64,000 nucleotides of DNA from Anaeramoeba ignava (Eukaryota; Metamonada; Anaeramoebidae): the NCBI GenBank assembly GCA_028826165.1, contig JAPDFW010000059.1, forward strand, positions 1,509,501 through 1,573,500. Reading direction: 5' to 3'. The notes beneath the pieces were generated by a model. The model was not told the origin of the DNA, ran no database searches, and saw nothing but the letters and a program-made list of their open reading frames with translations. Both the position numbers and the translations under genes were made by a program. Positions 24,778-36,433 of this stretch are shown here, one piece after another (position 1 is the stretch's first letter; each line of letters begins with the position of its first letter).

Positions 24778-27700
24778 TTATCGAAAAATAGAAAGAAGAT
24801 TAATTGATTTATCTGATAAATTAATCTGTCCAATATGACCATTATTATATTTTTTAATCGCAAACAAAAACAGAACTAAACTTGCAAATAAATTTTTTGA
24901 TCCCTAAAATTAAAATTAAAATTAAATTTAAAATTAAAATTAAAATAAATTCGAAATTAAAATTAAATTTAAAATTAAAATTAAAATTAAAATTAAAATA
25001 AATTCGAAATTAAATTCGAAATTAAAATTTACAGGAAAAGAATTCCATATTTTTCCTTTTACAACAACATCAAAATGTGGAGGATTCTTTTTGGATTGAT
25101 ATAAAACAACTCCACTTTTGAGTTTTTGGTTATTAATTAAATTTTCATCAGTAACAAAATGATTTGTTGAGAATAAATCCTTTTCATTAAATGCTGGAAC
25201 AAGAAAATCAAGATAAGTAAAGAAAACATGAGCGATTATTTGAGAATCAGTAGGGAATTTATCGTTTGAAAATGGTATTCCATTCCAATTTGATCCACTA
25301 TTCCATTTATATTCAGAAATATATCGATTTTGAGCTAGATTTTGGATCCTTTGAATAATATATTCATGACAATTAAATCCTCTGACATGAAGATATTTTT
25401 CAATTTGGATTCTTTTTTGGATCAGTGGATTGTTTTGATTTAAATTTGTCATGTTTGAGATGAGCATATATGGATCATGTGTTGATTTTAATTCCTCAAT
25501 ATTTTCTTTTGTAAATTCATTATCTAAATTTTTCATATTTGTTGTAATTTGTTGAACCAAATTGATTCCAATCCACTAATTTAAATAATTAAGCAAAAAC
25601 AAAAACAAAAACAGAAATTAATATTTAATTTTAAATTTTAAATGATTTTTGATTTTGAAATCCAAACTTCGCGTAATTTTTGAATCCAATTTTCAAAAGA
25701 TCTTTCATTGATTTCATTTTCAACTAAAACTTGTGAAGCAGATTGAATTCCAGTACTTTTTTTTTCTTCATGTTTCACTGGTAAAGGTGATGGTTTATAT
25801 TTTTCAAGTTTCAATCCAGTATTTTGTTGAGCTGTTAATGCATTTTGCAAATCTCCTTGAACCTTATTTTGTTTATCAGTAAATTTGAGTTGATTTTGAA
25901 TTCTGTTTTGATTAGCATTTGAATTTTGAAAAGTTTTTGTATTATATGGAGTAAAATAAGGAGATTTTGGTTTTTGATTAATTCTTGTTCTATTTTTAAA
26001 TTTGGATTTGGGTTTAAATATTTAAAATGAATAATTAATTAATGAAATAATGAAATAATTACGGAGAAGAGCAAAAAAAATGAGAAAATTGATCCATTTT
26101 TAAACTTTTTCCTGCTTGTTCATTAATCTTATTATAATCATCTTTTTCTTCTTGTATTTCATCTTGATTTAAACTTGATTGAGAAATTCCAAGTAATTCA
26201 ATTTGTTTTGTTGATAATTTAGAAACATTTAATGGAAAAGATCTTAATCTCAAACATCCAATAATCCAAATAATAATAACAATGAAAGTAAATATTATAA
26301 CTAGAAAAAAAAAGAGGTATAATATTTGTTTTTCATTTCCAAATAAATTTCAAAACATTTTTTTTTCTAAACTTGAAATAAAATAGTTTAATTTCATACC
26401 AGATATTAAAAATTGTTGTGAATAAAAATATTTTCTTAGATGAAAATCAGTTCTAATCCAAATCAAATTAAATCAAATCCAAATTAAATTCCAAATCAAA
26501 TCAAATTAAATCAAATCCAAATCAAATTAAATTAAATTAAATCAAATTAAATTAAATTAAATCCAAATTAAATTAAATCAAATCAAATCAAATCAAATCA
26601 AATTAAATTAAATCAAATACAAATAAAATCAAATCAAATCAAATTAAATCCAAATTAAATTAAATTAAATCAAATCAAATCAAATTAAATTAAATCAAAT
26701 CAAATTAAATTAAATCAAATTAAATTAAATTAAATTAAATTAAATCAAATCCAATTAAATTAAATTAAATCAAATCAAATTAAATAAAATCAAATCCAAT
26801 TAAATTAAATTAAATCAAATCAAAAATTAAATTAAATTAAATTAAATTAAATTAAATTAAATTAAATTAAATTAAATTAAATTAAATTAAATTAAATTAA
26901 ATTAAATTAAATTAAATTAAATTAAATTAAATTAAATTAAATTCCAAATCAAATCAAATCAAATCCAAATTAAATCAAATTCCAAATCAAATCAAATCAA
27001 ATCAAATTAAATCAAATTAAATTAAATTCCAAATCAAATCAAATTCAATTAAATCAAATCAAATCAAATTAAATAAAATCCAAATTAAATCAAATCAAAT
27101 TAAATCCAAATTAAATCAAATCAAATTAAATCAAATCAAATCAAATTCAATTAAATCAAATCAAATTAAATCAAATCAAATCAAATTAAATCCAAATCAA
27201 ATCAAAATTAAATTAAATCAAATCAAATCAAATCAAATTAAATCAAATTAAATTAAATCAAATCAAATTAAATCCAAATCAAATCAAATTAAATTAAATT
27301 CCAAATCAAATCAAATCAAATTAAATCAAATCCAAATCAAATCCAAATAAAATTAAATCAAATCCAAATTAAATCAAATTAAATCAAATTAAATCCAAAT
27401 TAAATCAAATTAAATTCCAAATCAAATCAAATCAAAATCAAATCCAAATCAAATCAAATCCAATTAAATCAAATTAAATCAAATCCAAATCAAATCAAAT
27501 CAAATTAAATCAAATCAAATTAAATCAAATCAAATCAAATCAAATCCAAATCCAAATTAAATCAAATCCAAATAAAAATACAAATAAAAATACAAATAAA
27601 AATAAAATAAAGTTAGTAAAAAAAAAAAGGTTTTTTTTTTGTTCTTCTTTAATTTTTAATTTGAAAATACTTTATCGTTGAAAAGAGAAATAAAGTGAAA

Positions 27701-27852
27701 ATAAAAATTGCAAATATAACAACAATTAAATTAAATCTCATTACTCCTTTTTTTAAATTTTGATATTTCTGCCATTCTTGTAACGCATTTGTGACTTTTG
27801 GTTTATTCCAAGTTAAAATATTTTTTCTATTTCTAATTTTTTGAGAATTCAT
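24778..27852 (-). CDS. TMEM209: TMEM209 family membrane protein
   Basis: Six exons: 27852-27671, 26434-26400, 26300-26063, 25989-25668, 25575-25033 and 24903-24778. All phases agree and give 481 residues. There are two N-terminal transmembrane helices (about residues 40-58 and 74-91), a disordered middle, and the conserved C-terminal half with DLFSTNHFVTDENL, KNPPHFDVVVKGKIWNSFP and NLFASLVLFLFAIKKY, which align with the end of TMEM209. The animal protein is linked to the nuclear envelope and pore; that role here is inference. The second exon is only 35 nt, and the first intron is 1.24 kb of ATCAAATTAA repeat. Confidence 0.88.
26455..27610. repeat. TMEM209 intron 1 repeat, AAATC/AAATT pentamers
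   Basis: The array is mostly 5 bp units, AAATT or AAATC with CCAAATC variants. About 110 bp near 26826-26942 is pure AAATT. Confidence 0.85.
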
Positions 27853-28005
27853 TTTAAAGAAAAAAAATGAAAATGAAAATGAAAAAAATGAAAAAATAAT
27901 TTTTTTGAATTTAATTTTTGAATTTTTGAAAAAGAAAAGAAATTGTTTTGAAAGGAAATTAAAATGAAAAAGAAATTTTTTGAAAAGAAATTAAAAGGGA
28001 AAGTT

Positions 28006-31000
28006 TTAGATTTTTAAGAATGTAAATGCTTCTTCTTTTTCTTCAGTTAATTCTTTTAAAGTTAAATCCATTTTTGTTCTTGAAAATTCATCAATTTCTA
28101 ATCCTTTGACAATTGAGTATTTACCATCTTCACAAGTAACTGGGAATGAATAAAAGATACCTTTAGTAATTCCATAAGAACCATCTGAAAGAACTGACAT
28201 TGAAACCCAAGTTTTTTTATCCTAAAACGAAAATCGGAAAAAATTTAATAAATATTATAAATATTATAAATAATATATAAATATTATAAATAAATATTAT
28301 AAATAAATATTATAAATAATATTATAAATATTATAAATATTATAAATATTATAAATATTATAAATATTATAAATATTATAAATATTATAAATATAAATAT
28401 TATAAATAAATATTATAAATATAAATATTATAAATAAACATTATTAATATAATAAATATTATAAATAAATATTATTAATATTATAAATATAATAAATAAT
28501 ATAAATATAAATATAAATAAATATTATAAATATTATAAATATTATAAATATTATTAATATTATAAATATTATATATAAATATTATTAATATTATAAATAT
28601 TATAAATAAATATTATAAATATTATAAATATTATAAATATAAATAAATATTATTAATATTATAAATATTATAAATATAAATATTATAAATATAATAAATA
28701 TTATAAATATTATAAATATAAATATAAATAAATATTATAAATATTATAAATAATATTATAAATATTATAAATATAAATAAATATTATAAATAAATATTAT
28801 AAATATAAATATAAATAAATATTCAAATTACTTTTGATGTTCCTTGAACCCAATCATGCATATGATCACAAGCAGCTTTTGCTGCAGAAGCTGCACTTGA
28901 TAATTTTCTAGCTTTAATAACTTCAGCACCTCTTTGTTGGTTTTTAACAAGAAAATCATTTTGAATCCAATTATCATCATTAACTGCTTCTTTAATTTTT
29001 TGGATTTCACCAGAAGATTTTTTAACATAAGCATGACTAACATCAGGATATTGAGTACTACTATGATTTCCCCAAGCAATTACATTAAAGATTTGATCGT
29101 TATTAACATTGAGTCTTTCACTAAGTTGAGAAATCATTCTATTATGATCCAATCTGCTCATTGAAGTGAAATTTTCTGGTGGAATTGATGGTGCACAAGT
29201 TTGACAAATCAAACAGTTTGTGTTTGCTGGATTTCCAACAACTAATACTTTGATTGTTTTCTTCGCTTTCTTATCAATCGCTTCTCCTTGTTGTTTGAAT
29301 ATTTGTGCGTTAGCTTTCAAAAGATCTTTTCGTTCCATTCCTTGTGATCTTGGTCTTGCTCCTACTAAAAATGCATAATCTGTTTCTTCAAATGCAACAG
29401 TTGGATCATCTGTGCAAATAATTTTTTGAACTAATGGAAAAGCACAATCTCTAATTTCCATTTCAACACCTAAAATTCAAATATTTAAATTAAATATTTA
29501 AATCAAATAATTAAATCAATATTTAAATCAATATTTAAATCAAATATTTAAATCTAATATTTAAATTAATATTTAATATTTAAATCAAATATTTAAATTT
29601 AATATTTAAATCAAATATTTAAATTAATATTTAATATTTAAATCAATATTTAAATCAAATATTTAAATCAAATAATTAAATTAATAATTAAATCAAATAT
29701 TTAAATCAAATATTTAAATCAAATATTTAAATCAAATATTTAAATCAAATATTTAAATTAATATTTAATATTTAAATCAATATTTAAATCAAATATTTAA
29801 ATCAAATAATTAAATCAATATTTAAATCAATAATTAAATCAAATATTTAAATCAAATATTTTAAATCAAATATTTAAATCAAATATATAAATTAATATTT
29901 AAATCAAATATTTAAACCAAATATTTAAATCAAATATTTAAACTAATAATTAAATTAATATTTAAATCAAATAATTAAATTAATAATTAAATCTAATATT
30001 TAAATCAAATAATTAAATCAAATATTAAATCAAATATTTAAATTAATAATTAAATCAAATATTTTAAATCAAATAATTAAATCAAATATTAAATCAAATA
30101 TTTAAATCAAATATTTAAATCAATATTTAAATCTAATATTTAAACTAATATTTAAATCAATAATTAAATTAATAATTAAATATTTAAATCAAATATTTAA
30201 ATCAAATATTTAAATCAAATATTTAAATCAAATAATTAAATTAATATTTAAATCAAATATTTAAATTAAATATTTAAATCAAATATTTAAATCAAATATT
30301 TAAATTAAATCATTAAATCAAATATTTTAAATTATTTAAATCAATATTTAAATCAAATATTTAAACCAAATATTTAAATCAATAATTAAATCAATATTTA
30401 AATTAATATTTAAATCAAATATTTAAATCAAAATTCAAATATTTAAAACCAATATTTAAATTCAATATTTAAATCTAATATTTAAATCAAATATTTAAAT
30501 CAAATAATTAAATCAAATAATTAAATCAAATAATTAAATCAAATAATTAAATCAAATAATTAAATTAAATATTTAAATTAATATTTAAATTAATATTTAA
30601 ATTAATATTTAAATTAATATTTAAATCAAATATTTAAATCAATATTTAAATCAAATATTTAAATCAAATATTTAAATTAATATTTAAATCAAATATTTAA
30701 ATCAAATAATTAAATTAATATTTAAATTAATATTTAAATCAAATATTTAAATCAAATATTTTAAATCAAATATTTAAATCTAATATTTAAATCAAATATT
30801 TAAATTATTTAAATTAATATTTTAAATTAATATTTAAATTAATATTTAAATCAAATATTTAAATCAAATATTTAAATTAATAATTAAATCAAATATTTAA
30901 ATCAAATAATTAAATCAAATATTTAAATTAATATTTAAATTAATATTTAAATAAATATTTAAATCTAATATTTAAATCAAATATTTAAATCAAATAATTA

Positions 31001-31809
31001 AATCAAATATTTAAATCAAATATTTAAATCAAATATTTAAACCAATAATTAAATCTAATATTTAAATCAAATATTTAAATCAAATATTTAAATTAATAAT
31101 TTAAATTAAATATTTAAATCAAATATTTAAATTAATATTTAAATCAAATATTTAAATCAATAATTAAATCAATATTTAAATCAAATATTTAAATCTAATA
31201 TTTAAACTAATATTTAAATTTAATAATTAAATCAATATTTAAATCAAATATTTAAATCAAATATTTAAATCAAATATTTAAATCAAATATTTAAATCAAA
31301 TATTTAAATTAATAATTAAATCAAATATTTAAATTAATAATTAAATCAATAATTAAATCAAATATTTAAATTTAATAATTAAATCAATATTTAAATCAAA
31401 TATTTAAATCAAATAATTAAATTAATAATTAAATTAATAATTAAATTAATATTTAAATTTATATTTAAATTAATATTTAAATCAAATATTTAAATCAAAT
31501 ATTTAAATCAAATATTAAATCAAATATTTAAATCAAATATTTAAATTATTTAAATCAAATAATTAAATCAAATAATTAAATCAAATATTTAAATTAATAT
31601 TTAAATTAATATTTAATATTTAAATCAAATAATTAAATCTAATATTTAAATAAATATTTAAATCAAATATTTAAATCAAATATTTAAATTAATAATTAAA
31701 TCAAATATTTAAATTAAAAATTAAATTAAAAAATCCAAAAATTATAAAAGAAAAAATTTAAAAAAAAATCCAACAAATCAAATTCCAAAACAGAAAAATT
31801 TTTTCAAAG

Positions 31810-31840
<31 letters not shown>

Positions 31841-32031
31841 GCTTTGATTTGGTTATAAATTTAATAAAAATCTTTACCTGCTAAAACTCCCATCATGGGG
31901 GTAATATCAAGTAATTGTAAAATAAGTGGTTGATCAATTCCAAAAACTTCTCCATTTGCTACTTTAAATATTAAAGAATAAGCAATTTGACCAGCAGCTC
32001 CAGTAATACAAACTCTAATTGGTGAATTCAT
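28006..32031 (-). CDS. MDH1: Cytosolic malate dehydrogenase
   Basis: Exons 32031-31878, 29469-28832 and 28221-28006 join in phase to 335 residues, the usual size. NAD is bound by the Rossmann motif [12 protein letters not shown] (residues 9-20). Substrate-binding arginines R92 and R98 lie in [11 protein letters not shown], the proton-relay Asp159 is in RLDHNR, and the catalytic His187 is in [12 protein letters not shown], with the same numbers as the mammalian cytosolic enzyme. The C-terminus [19 protein letters not shown] is also typical. No targeting peptide is visible, so the protein should be cytosolic and interconvert malate and oxaloacetate with NAD. Introns of 2,408 and 610 bp, both tandem repeat, make the gene four times longer than its coding sequence. 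Confidence 0.96.
28250..28828. repeat. MDH intron 2 repeat, AAATATTAT units
   Basis: Nearly all of intron 28831-28222 consists of TATTATAAA 9-mers with TATAAA and TATTAA variants. Confidence 0.85.
29480..31725. repeat. MDH intron 1 repeat, AAATATTTAAATC units, 2.2 kb
   Basis: This is the longest repeat in the window. It is built from ATTTAAATCAAAT and shorter ATTTAAATTAAT or AATTAAATC variants, about 12 bp each. The units contain the palindromes ATTTAAAT and AATATT. The intron runs from 31877 to 29470 on the minus strand, with donor GTAAAG and acceptor TTTTAG. Confidence 0.9.
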
Positions 32032-32332
32032 TTTCTTTTAATTTTATTTTTGTTTTTTGTTTTGTTTTTTGTTTTTATTGAGTAAAAAAATGAATTTAAA
32101 AAATTTGAAAAAAAAAAAAAAATTTTGAATAAAAAAATTTTTGCTTTTTTTTTATAATAAAAATTAAAAGATTTTTGGAATAAAAAATATTGGGAATTTA
32201 TTAAAAGTAAATTTAAATTATCAAAATTAAAATCAAAATCAAAAAAATCAAATCAAAAATTAAGAAAAAAAAAAAGTTTCACAAAATATTTCTTATTAAA
32301 AAAAAAATTTTTTTTCCAAATTAATTAATAAA
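32032..32332. other. Intergenic spacer, MDH start to MPS1 stop
   Basis: A 301 bp spacer of A and T runs. It should contain the MDH promoter and the MPS1 3' end; both genes are on the minus strand. No motif or RNA gene was recognised. Confidence 0.6.
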
Positions 32333-35128
32333 TTAATTAATTTTTTTAATTGGATTTAAATTGGGATTTGAATACAAATCAGGATGTAAAAAATTCCTAT
32401 TTTCATTCCTGTTTGGCAAAGAGGATTTTCTTGTAGAATTTCGATGACCATTTGCATTTTTATTTGCAGATGATAAAATTTCTTGAATATTAATTTGTTG
32501 TTTTTTGACAATTTGTTGATGAACCTTTTGAGCCAAAATTAAACCAACACGAGAATTGATATCGAATCTCTCATCAAGATCTCTTGCTGATTTGAAGATC
32601 TGGAGGATTAGTTCAGGAGATAAATTGGGCTGATTTGAATCAATTTTTTCAATAGGATTAAAATTACTAATATTTGGCTTCAAATAAGGATGATCAAGTA
32701 GTTCTGGGATAGTTGGGCGTTTATTCTTGTCTCTCTGCAAACATTGCTGGATCACATCGAGTAGAGAAGGATCTTCAACGGGAGGATAGTCAATTTTGTA
32801 GCTATTTGAAGGAATCAAGTTGAATTTTTGGATCATATTCAAGTGTGCAAAAGGGGGTTTTCCATAAATCATCTGATACAGAATGCATCCAAGAGACCAG
32901 ATATCGGAAGGCCTTCCTAACTTGATGCACTGAGGTTTGCCGAGTAGACGACCGTCCTTGGAAGAGGTGTCAACAATGGCCTCTGGTGACATATAATTGA
33001 GAGTTCCCACTTGATGATCACGTTGAATATTTGTTGTGTCTTTTTGTATTGCTTTTGCTATTCCAAAATCAATCAACTTGATTGTGCCTTCCACGAAGAG
33101 AAAGTTTGCGGGTTTGAGATCCCCATGAACAATACGCTCCTCATGGATGGTGTGGACAGCTTCTAGCATTTGCTGCCAGATTAACCGAAGAAAATTTGGA
33201 TCGATTTTCTTTTGTTCGTTTTTTTTGCGGTGAATATCGATTTTGTGTGCAAGATCAATCTCGCCATACTCAAGTATCATGTGAATCAATCCGGCTTGTT
33301 TGTCCATTTCTGAGTCGAAAAGTTGTATAATATTGTCTCGACCTCTTAATTGATTCAAAAGATTGATTTCGTTCAAATAACCCGAAGTCACAGTTTCATC
33401 AATTCCTGAGATGTTCACCCGCTTAAGCGCAAATATCTTCATTTCGGGAGACATCACTTTGAATACTTTGCTGCTTCCACCCTTTCCGATGAGATCGAGC
33501 CGATAATACACTCGATTATTAACAGTGATGATTTTAAAAGGAGGTGAAATTGTTTGACAGCTAGTTGGTGATGAAGTTAATGGTGATGATTGACTACTTG
33601 TCAATATTTTGTTTTGTTCGTCGTGATCTTGATTTGGATCGTTTTCCTTTTTTGAATCTGGAGTTTCTTGCGATCTTTTCTTTTTTTTGTTTGTTTTTTT
33701 CCGTTTGGATTTTTTTGGATCGTTTTTTTTCGTTGTTGTTCTTTGGCTTCTATTATGTCGGTGATCCTGATCCGCTTCATTTTTTTGTTTCATCGTAAGA
33801 CTTTCTCTTGGTTTGTTGTGGCCGTTTTGGATTTGGCTATTTGGATCGCGATTTTCAGTGATCTTTTCTTGATTTGGAGAAATTTGGTGATCGAATTTGA
33901 TCTCTTGATCAACTTGTTTTTCAATCTTTTTGATTTCGAGATCCAAAGTAGTCTCGTTTGTTGGGTTGTGTGGAGTTTGGAAAGTGTTAAAAGGAGGGGT
34001 ATTACGCTTAGGGTTTGTTGTGGAATATTGAGAAAAAGAAGGTGTATTCAAGTTTGAAGTTGTAGGTGTTCTTAAAGCTTTTAAACCCTCGAATTTTGAA
34101 TCCAGATTTGCACGAGGTTGGTGTGCAGAAAAATTACCGAAATGGGTATTTTGGAGAATTTTGGAAGGTGGAATTATTCTTGATCTTGGTTTTGAATGAT
34201 AAATACTTTTGGGATTTTTTTGAAATTTTTCATTTTGATTTTCATCATCATTTTCATTTTCATCTTCATCTTCATTTTCATCTTCATCTTCATCTTCATC
34301 TTCATCTTCATCTTCATTTTCATCTTCATCGTAATATGATTCACTGTTTGATTCGTAATCTTGTGTATTTTCTTCATATTCATCTTCAGAAACATATTCA
34401 TTTTCGCTTTGATTTGATTGATATTGTTCTTGATCACTTTCTGTTTCATTTTCAGATCCGTTTTGGGATTCTGTCTCATCATCAATTTCATTATCATCAG
34501 AAACATATTCATCATCGTCATCTTGATTATTTGCTGATTGAGGTGATTTGTATGATTGTGGAGAGGGAAAAAGTATTGGAATTTCTTGTTCCACTTTTTT
34601 TTTTTCTAATTCATTCAAAATTGATTTTGAAGAAATGGAAGATTGAATTATATCTTTGGATTTTTCGATGTTATTTTGTTTGAGTTCCAATCTTGCTCTG
34701 AGGATATATAAGCGCGCAGTATCTCTTGCGATGCGCTCGTTTTTGATAAATTTAAGTGTTGTTTTTGCTTCTGTAAGTGAAAAACTTAATTGAAATTCAA
34801 CGTAATCTAAAAAGAACGTAACTATATTAGGATCATGTTTATTGTACTCAATTTTTCCAAGAGCACGAAATGTTTCTAGGTAAATTTGTGATAATTCTTT
34901 TGTACTTTTTGATTTTTTTTTCTTTTTTTGAAAGTGAGATAATAATTTTTCACTTTTTTTATCTAATTCTTGTTTTTCATTTTGAATATTTTTATTTTTA
35001 GTTTTATTTTTATTTTTATTTTTATTTTTATTTTTATTTTGATTTATTATTTGGTTCGTTAAATTTTCTGAAGTTTTATTTGGATTTAAAGCAGCAAGTT
35101 TTTTTCTTAAAGCTTGAAGAGTTGACAT
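32333..35128 (-). CDS. MPS1: MPS1/TTK-type dual-specificity protein kinase
   Basis: An intronless frame of 931 residues. Residues about 78-165 form a helical TPR-like segment (YLETFRALGKIEYNKHDPNIV, DYVEFQLSFS, ARDTARLYILRARLE) as in MPS1/BUB kinetochore kinases. A long acidic and disordered linker follows, with a DEDEDE run near residues 265-295. The kinase domain is about residues 541-817: Gly loop LIGKGGSSKVFKV, lysine in FALKRVNI, catalytic loop IVHGDLKPANFLF, DFG, activation segment VGTLNYMSPEAI and SDIWSLGCILYQMIYG. The HGDLKPANFL and NYMSPEA forms are characteristic of TTK/MPS1, the spindle assembly checkpoint kinase at kinetochores. A tail of about 110 residues follows. All key catalytic residues are present. 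Confidence 0.93.
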   Translation of the reverse strand: MSTLQALRKKLAALNPNKTSENLTNQIINQNKNKNKNKNKNKTKNKNIQNEKQELDKKSEKLLSHFQKKKKKSKSTKELSQIYLETFRALGKIEYNKHDPNIVTFFLDYVEFQLSFSLTEAKTTLKFIKNERIARDTARLYILRARLELKQNNIEKSKDIIQSSISSKSILNELEKKKVEQEIPILFPSPQSYKSPQSANNQDDDDEYVSDDNEIDDETESQNGSENETESDQEQYQSNQSENEYVSEDEYEENTQDYESNSESYYDEDENEDEDEDEDEDEDENEDEDENENDDENQNEKFQKNPKSIYHSKPRSRIIPPSKILQNTHFGNFSAHQPRANLDSKFEGLKALRTPTTSNLNTPSFSQYSTTNPKRNTPPFNTFQTPHNPTNETTLDLEIKKIEKQVDQEIKFDHQISPNQEKITENRDPNSQIQNGHNKPRESLTMKQKNEADQDHRHNRSQRTTTKKNDPKKSKRKKTNKKKKRSQETPDSKKENDPNQDHDEQNKILTSSQSSPLTSSPTSCQTISPPFKIITVNNRVYYRLDLIGKGGSSKVFKVMSPEMKIFALKRVNISGIDETVTSGYLNEINLLNQLRGRDNIIQLFDSEMDKQAGLIHMILEYGEIDLAHKIDIHRKKNEQKKIDPNFLRLIWQQMLEAVHTIHEERIVHGDLKPANFLFVEGTIKLIDFGIAKAIQKDTTNIQRDHQVGTLNYMSPEAIVDTSSKDGRLLGKPQCIKLGRPSDIWSLGCILYQMIYGKPPFAHLNMIQKFNLIPSNSYKIDYPPVEDPSLLDVIQQCLQRDKNKRPTIPELLDHPYLKPNISNFNPIEKIDSNQPNLSPELILQIFKSARDLDERFDINSRVGLILAQKVHQQIVKKQQINIQEILSSANKNANGHRNSTRKSSLPNRNENRNFLHPDLYSNPNLNPIKKIN

Positions 35129-36433
35129 TATAATTTATTACAAAAAAGAAAAAGAAAAAGAAAAAGAAATTTGAAATTTGAAAAATAAAAATGAAAAAGA
35201 AAAAGAAAAAAAGAAATTATTTTTTTTTTAACGAATCATTTCAAATAAGAAATCAAAAAAAACAATTTTTTAACGGTTAAAATAAAATAAAAATCAAAGT
35301 AAAAATAAAAAAAAAAGTAAAAATGGAACAAAAAAAGTAAAAATTTAAAAAAAAAAAAGTTAATCAAAACAAATTTCTTTTTAATTTTTAAAATTGATTT
35401 GATTGAATATTAATTTAATTTTTAAAATTGATTTGATTTAATTTGATTTGATTTGATTTAATTTTTGAATTTGATTTAATTTGATTTAATTTAATTTGAT
35501 TTTTAAAATTAATTTGATTTGATTTGATTTTTGAATTTGATTTAATTTGATTTGATTTGATTTGATTTGATTTGATTTAATTTAATTTTTAAAATTGATT
35601 TGATTTAATTTGAATTGATTTGATTTAATTTGATTTGATTTTTAAAATTGATTTGATTTAATTTAATTTGATTTGATTTAATTTTTGAATTGGATTTGAT
35701 TTAATTTTTAAAATTGATTTGATTTGATTTTTGAAATTGATTTGAATTGATTTGATTTAATTTAATTTGATTTGATTTGATTTTTGAAATTGATTTGAAT
35801 TGATTTGATTTAATTTAATTTAATTTGATTTGATTTTTGAAATTGATTTGATTTAATTTGATTTGATTTGAATTTGATTTGATTTTAATTTTGAAATTGA
35901 TTTAATTTGATTTTGAAATTTGATTTGAATTTGATTAATTATTTAATTTGATTTGATTTGATTTTGATTTTTTGATTTTTAATTTAATTTTAATTTTTGA
36001 ATTTGAAATTAATTTGATTTAATTTTTAAAAATTGATTTGATTTGATTTGATTTTTAATTTTTGAATTTAATTTAATTTAATTTGATTTGAAATTAATTT
36101 AATTAAATTTGATTAATTTTTTGAATTTGATTTGATTTGATTTAATTTGATTTAATTTGAATATTGATTTTTGATTTAATTTGATTTGATTTGATTTAAT
36201 TTTTGATTTGATTTGATTTGATTTGATTTGATTTGATTTGATTTGATTTGATTTGATTTGATTTAATTTGATTTAATTTGATTTGATTTGATTTAATTTG
36301 ATTTGATTTGATTTGATTTAATTTTTGAATTTAATTTTTAAATTTAATTTTTAAAATTGATTTGATTTGATTTAATTTTTGAAATTAATTTTTAAAATTG
36401 ATTTGATTTGATTTGATTTGATTTGATTTTGAA
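35129..36433. repeat. Intergenic repeat TTTGATTTGATTTAATTT
   Basis: The gap between MPS1 and the DPYD homologue is 1.3 kb. About 35380-36430 is pentamer-based TTTGA/TTTAA with interspersed TTTTTGAA and TTTTTAAAATTGA. The rest is A-rich. The MPS1 promoter must lie at its left edge. No gene is visible. Confidence 0.85.

Noticed and set aside
29480-31725. Possible centromere or CRISPR-like array
   Set aside because: There are no conserved repeats with unique spacers. The array lies inside an MDH intron with phase-consistent exons on each side.
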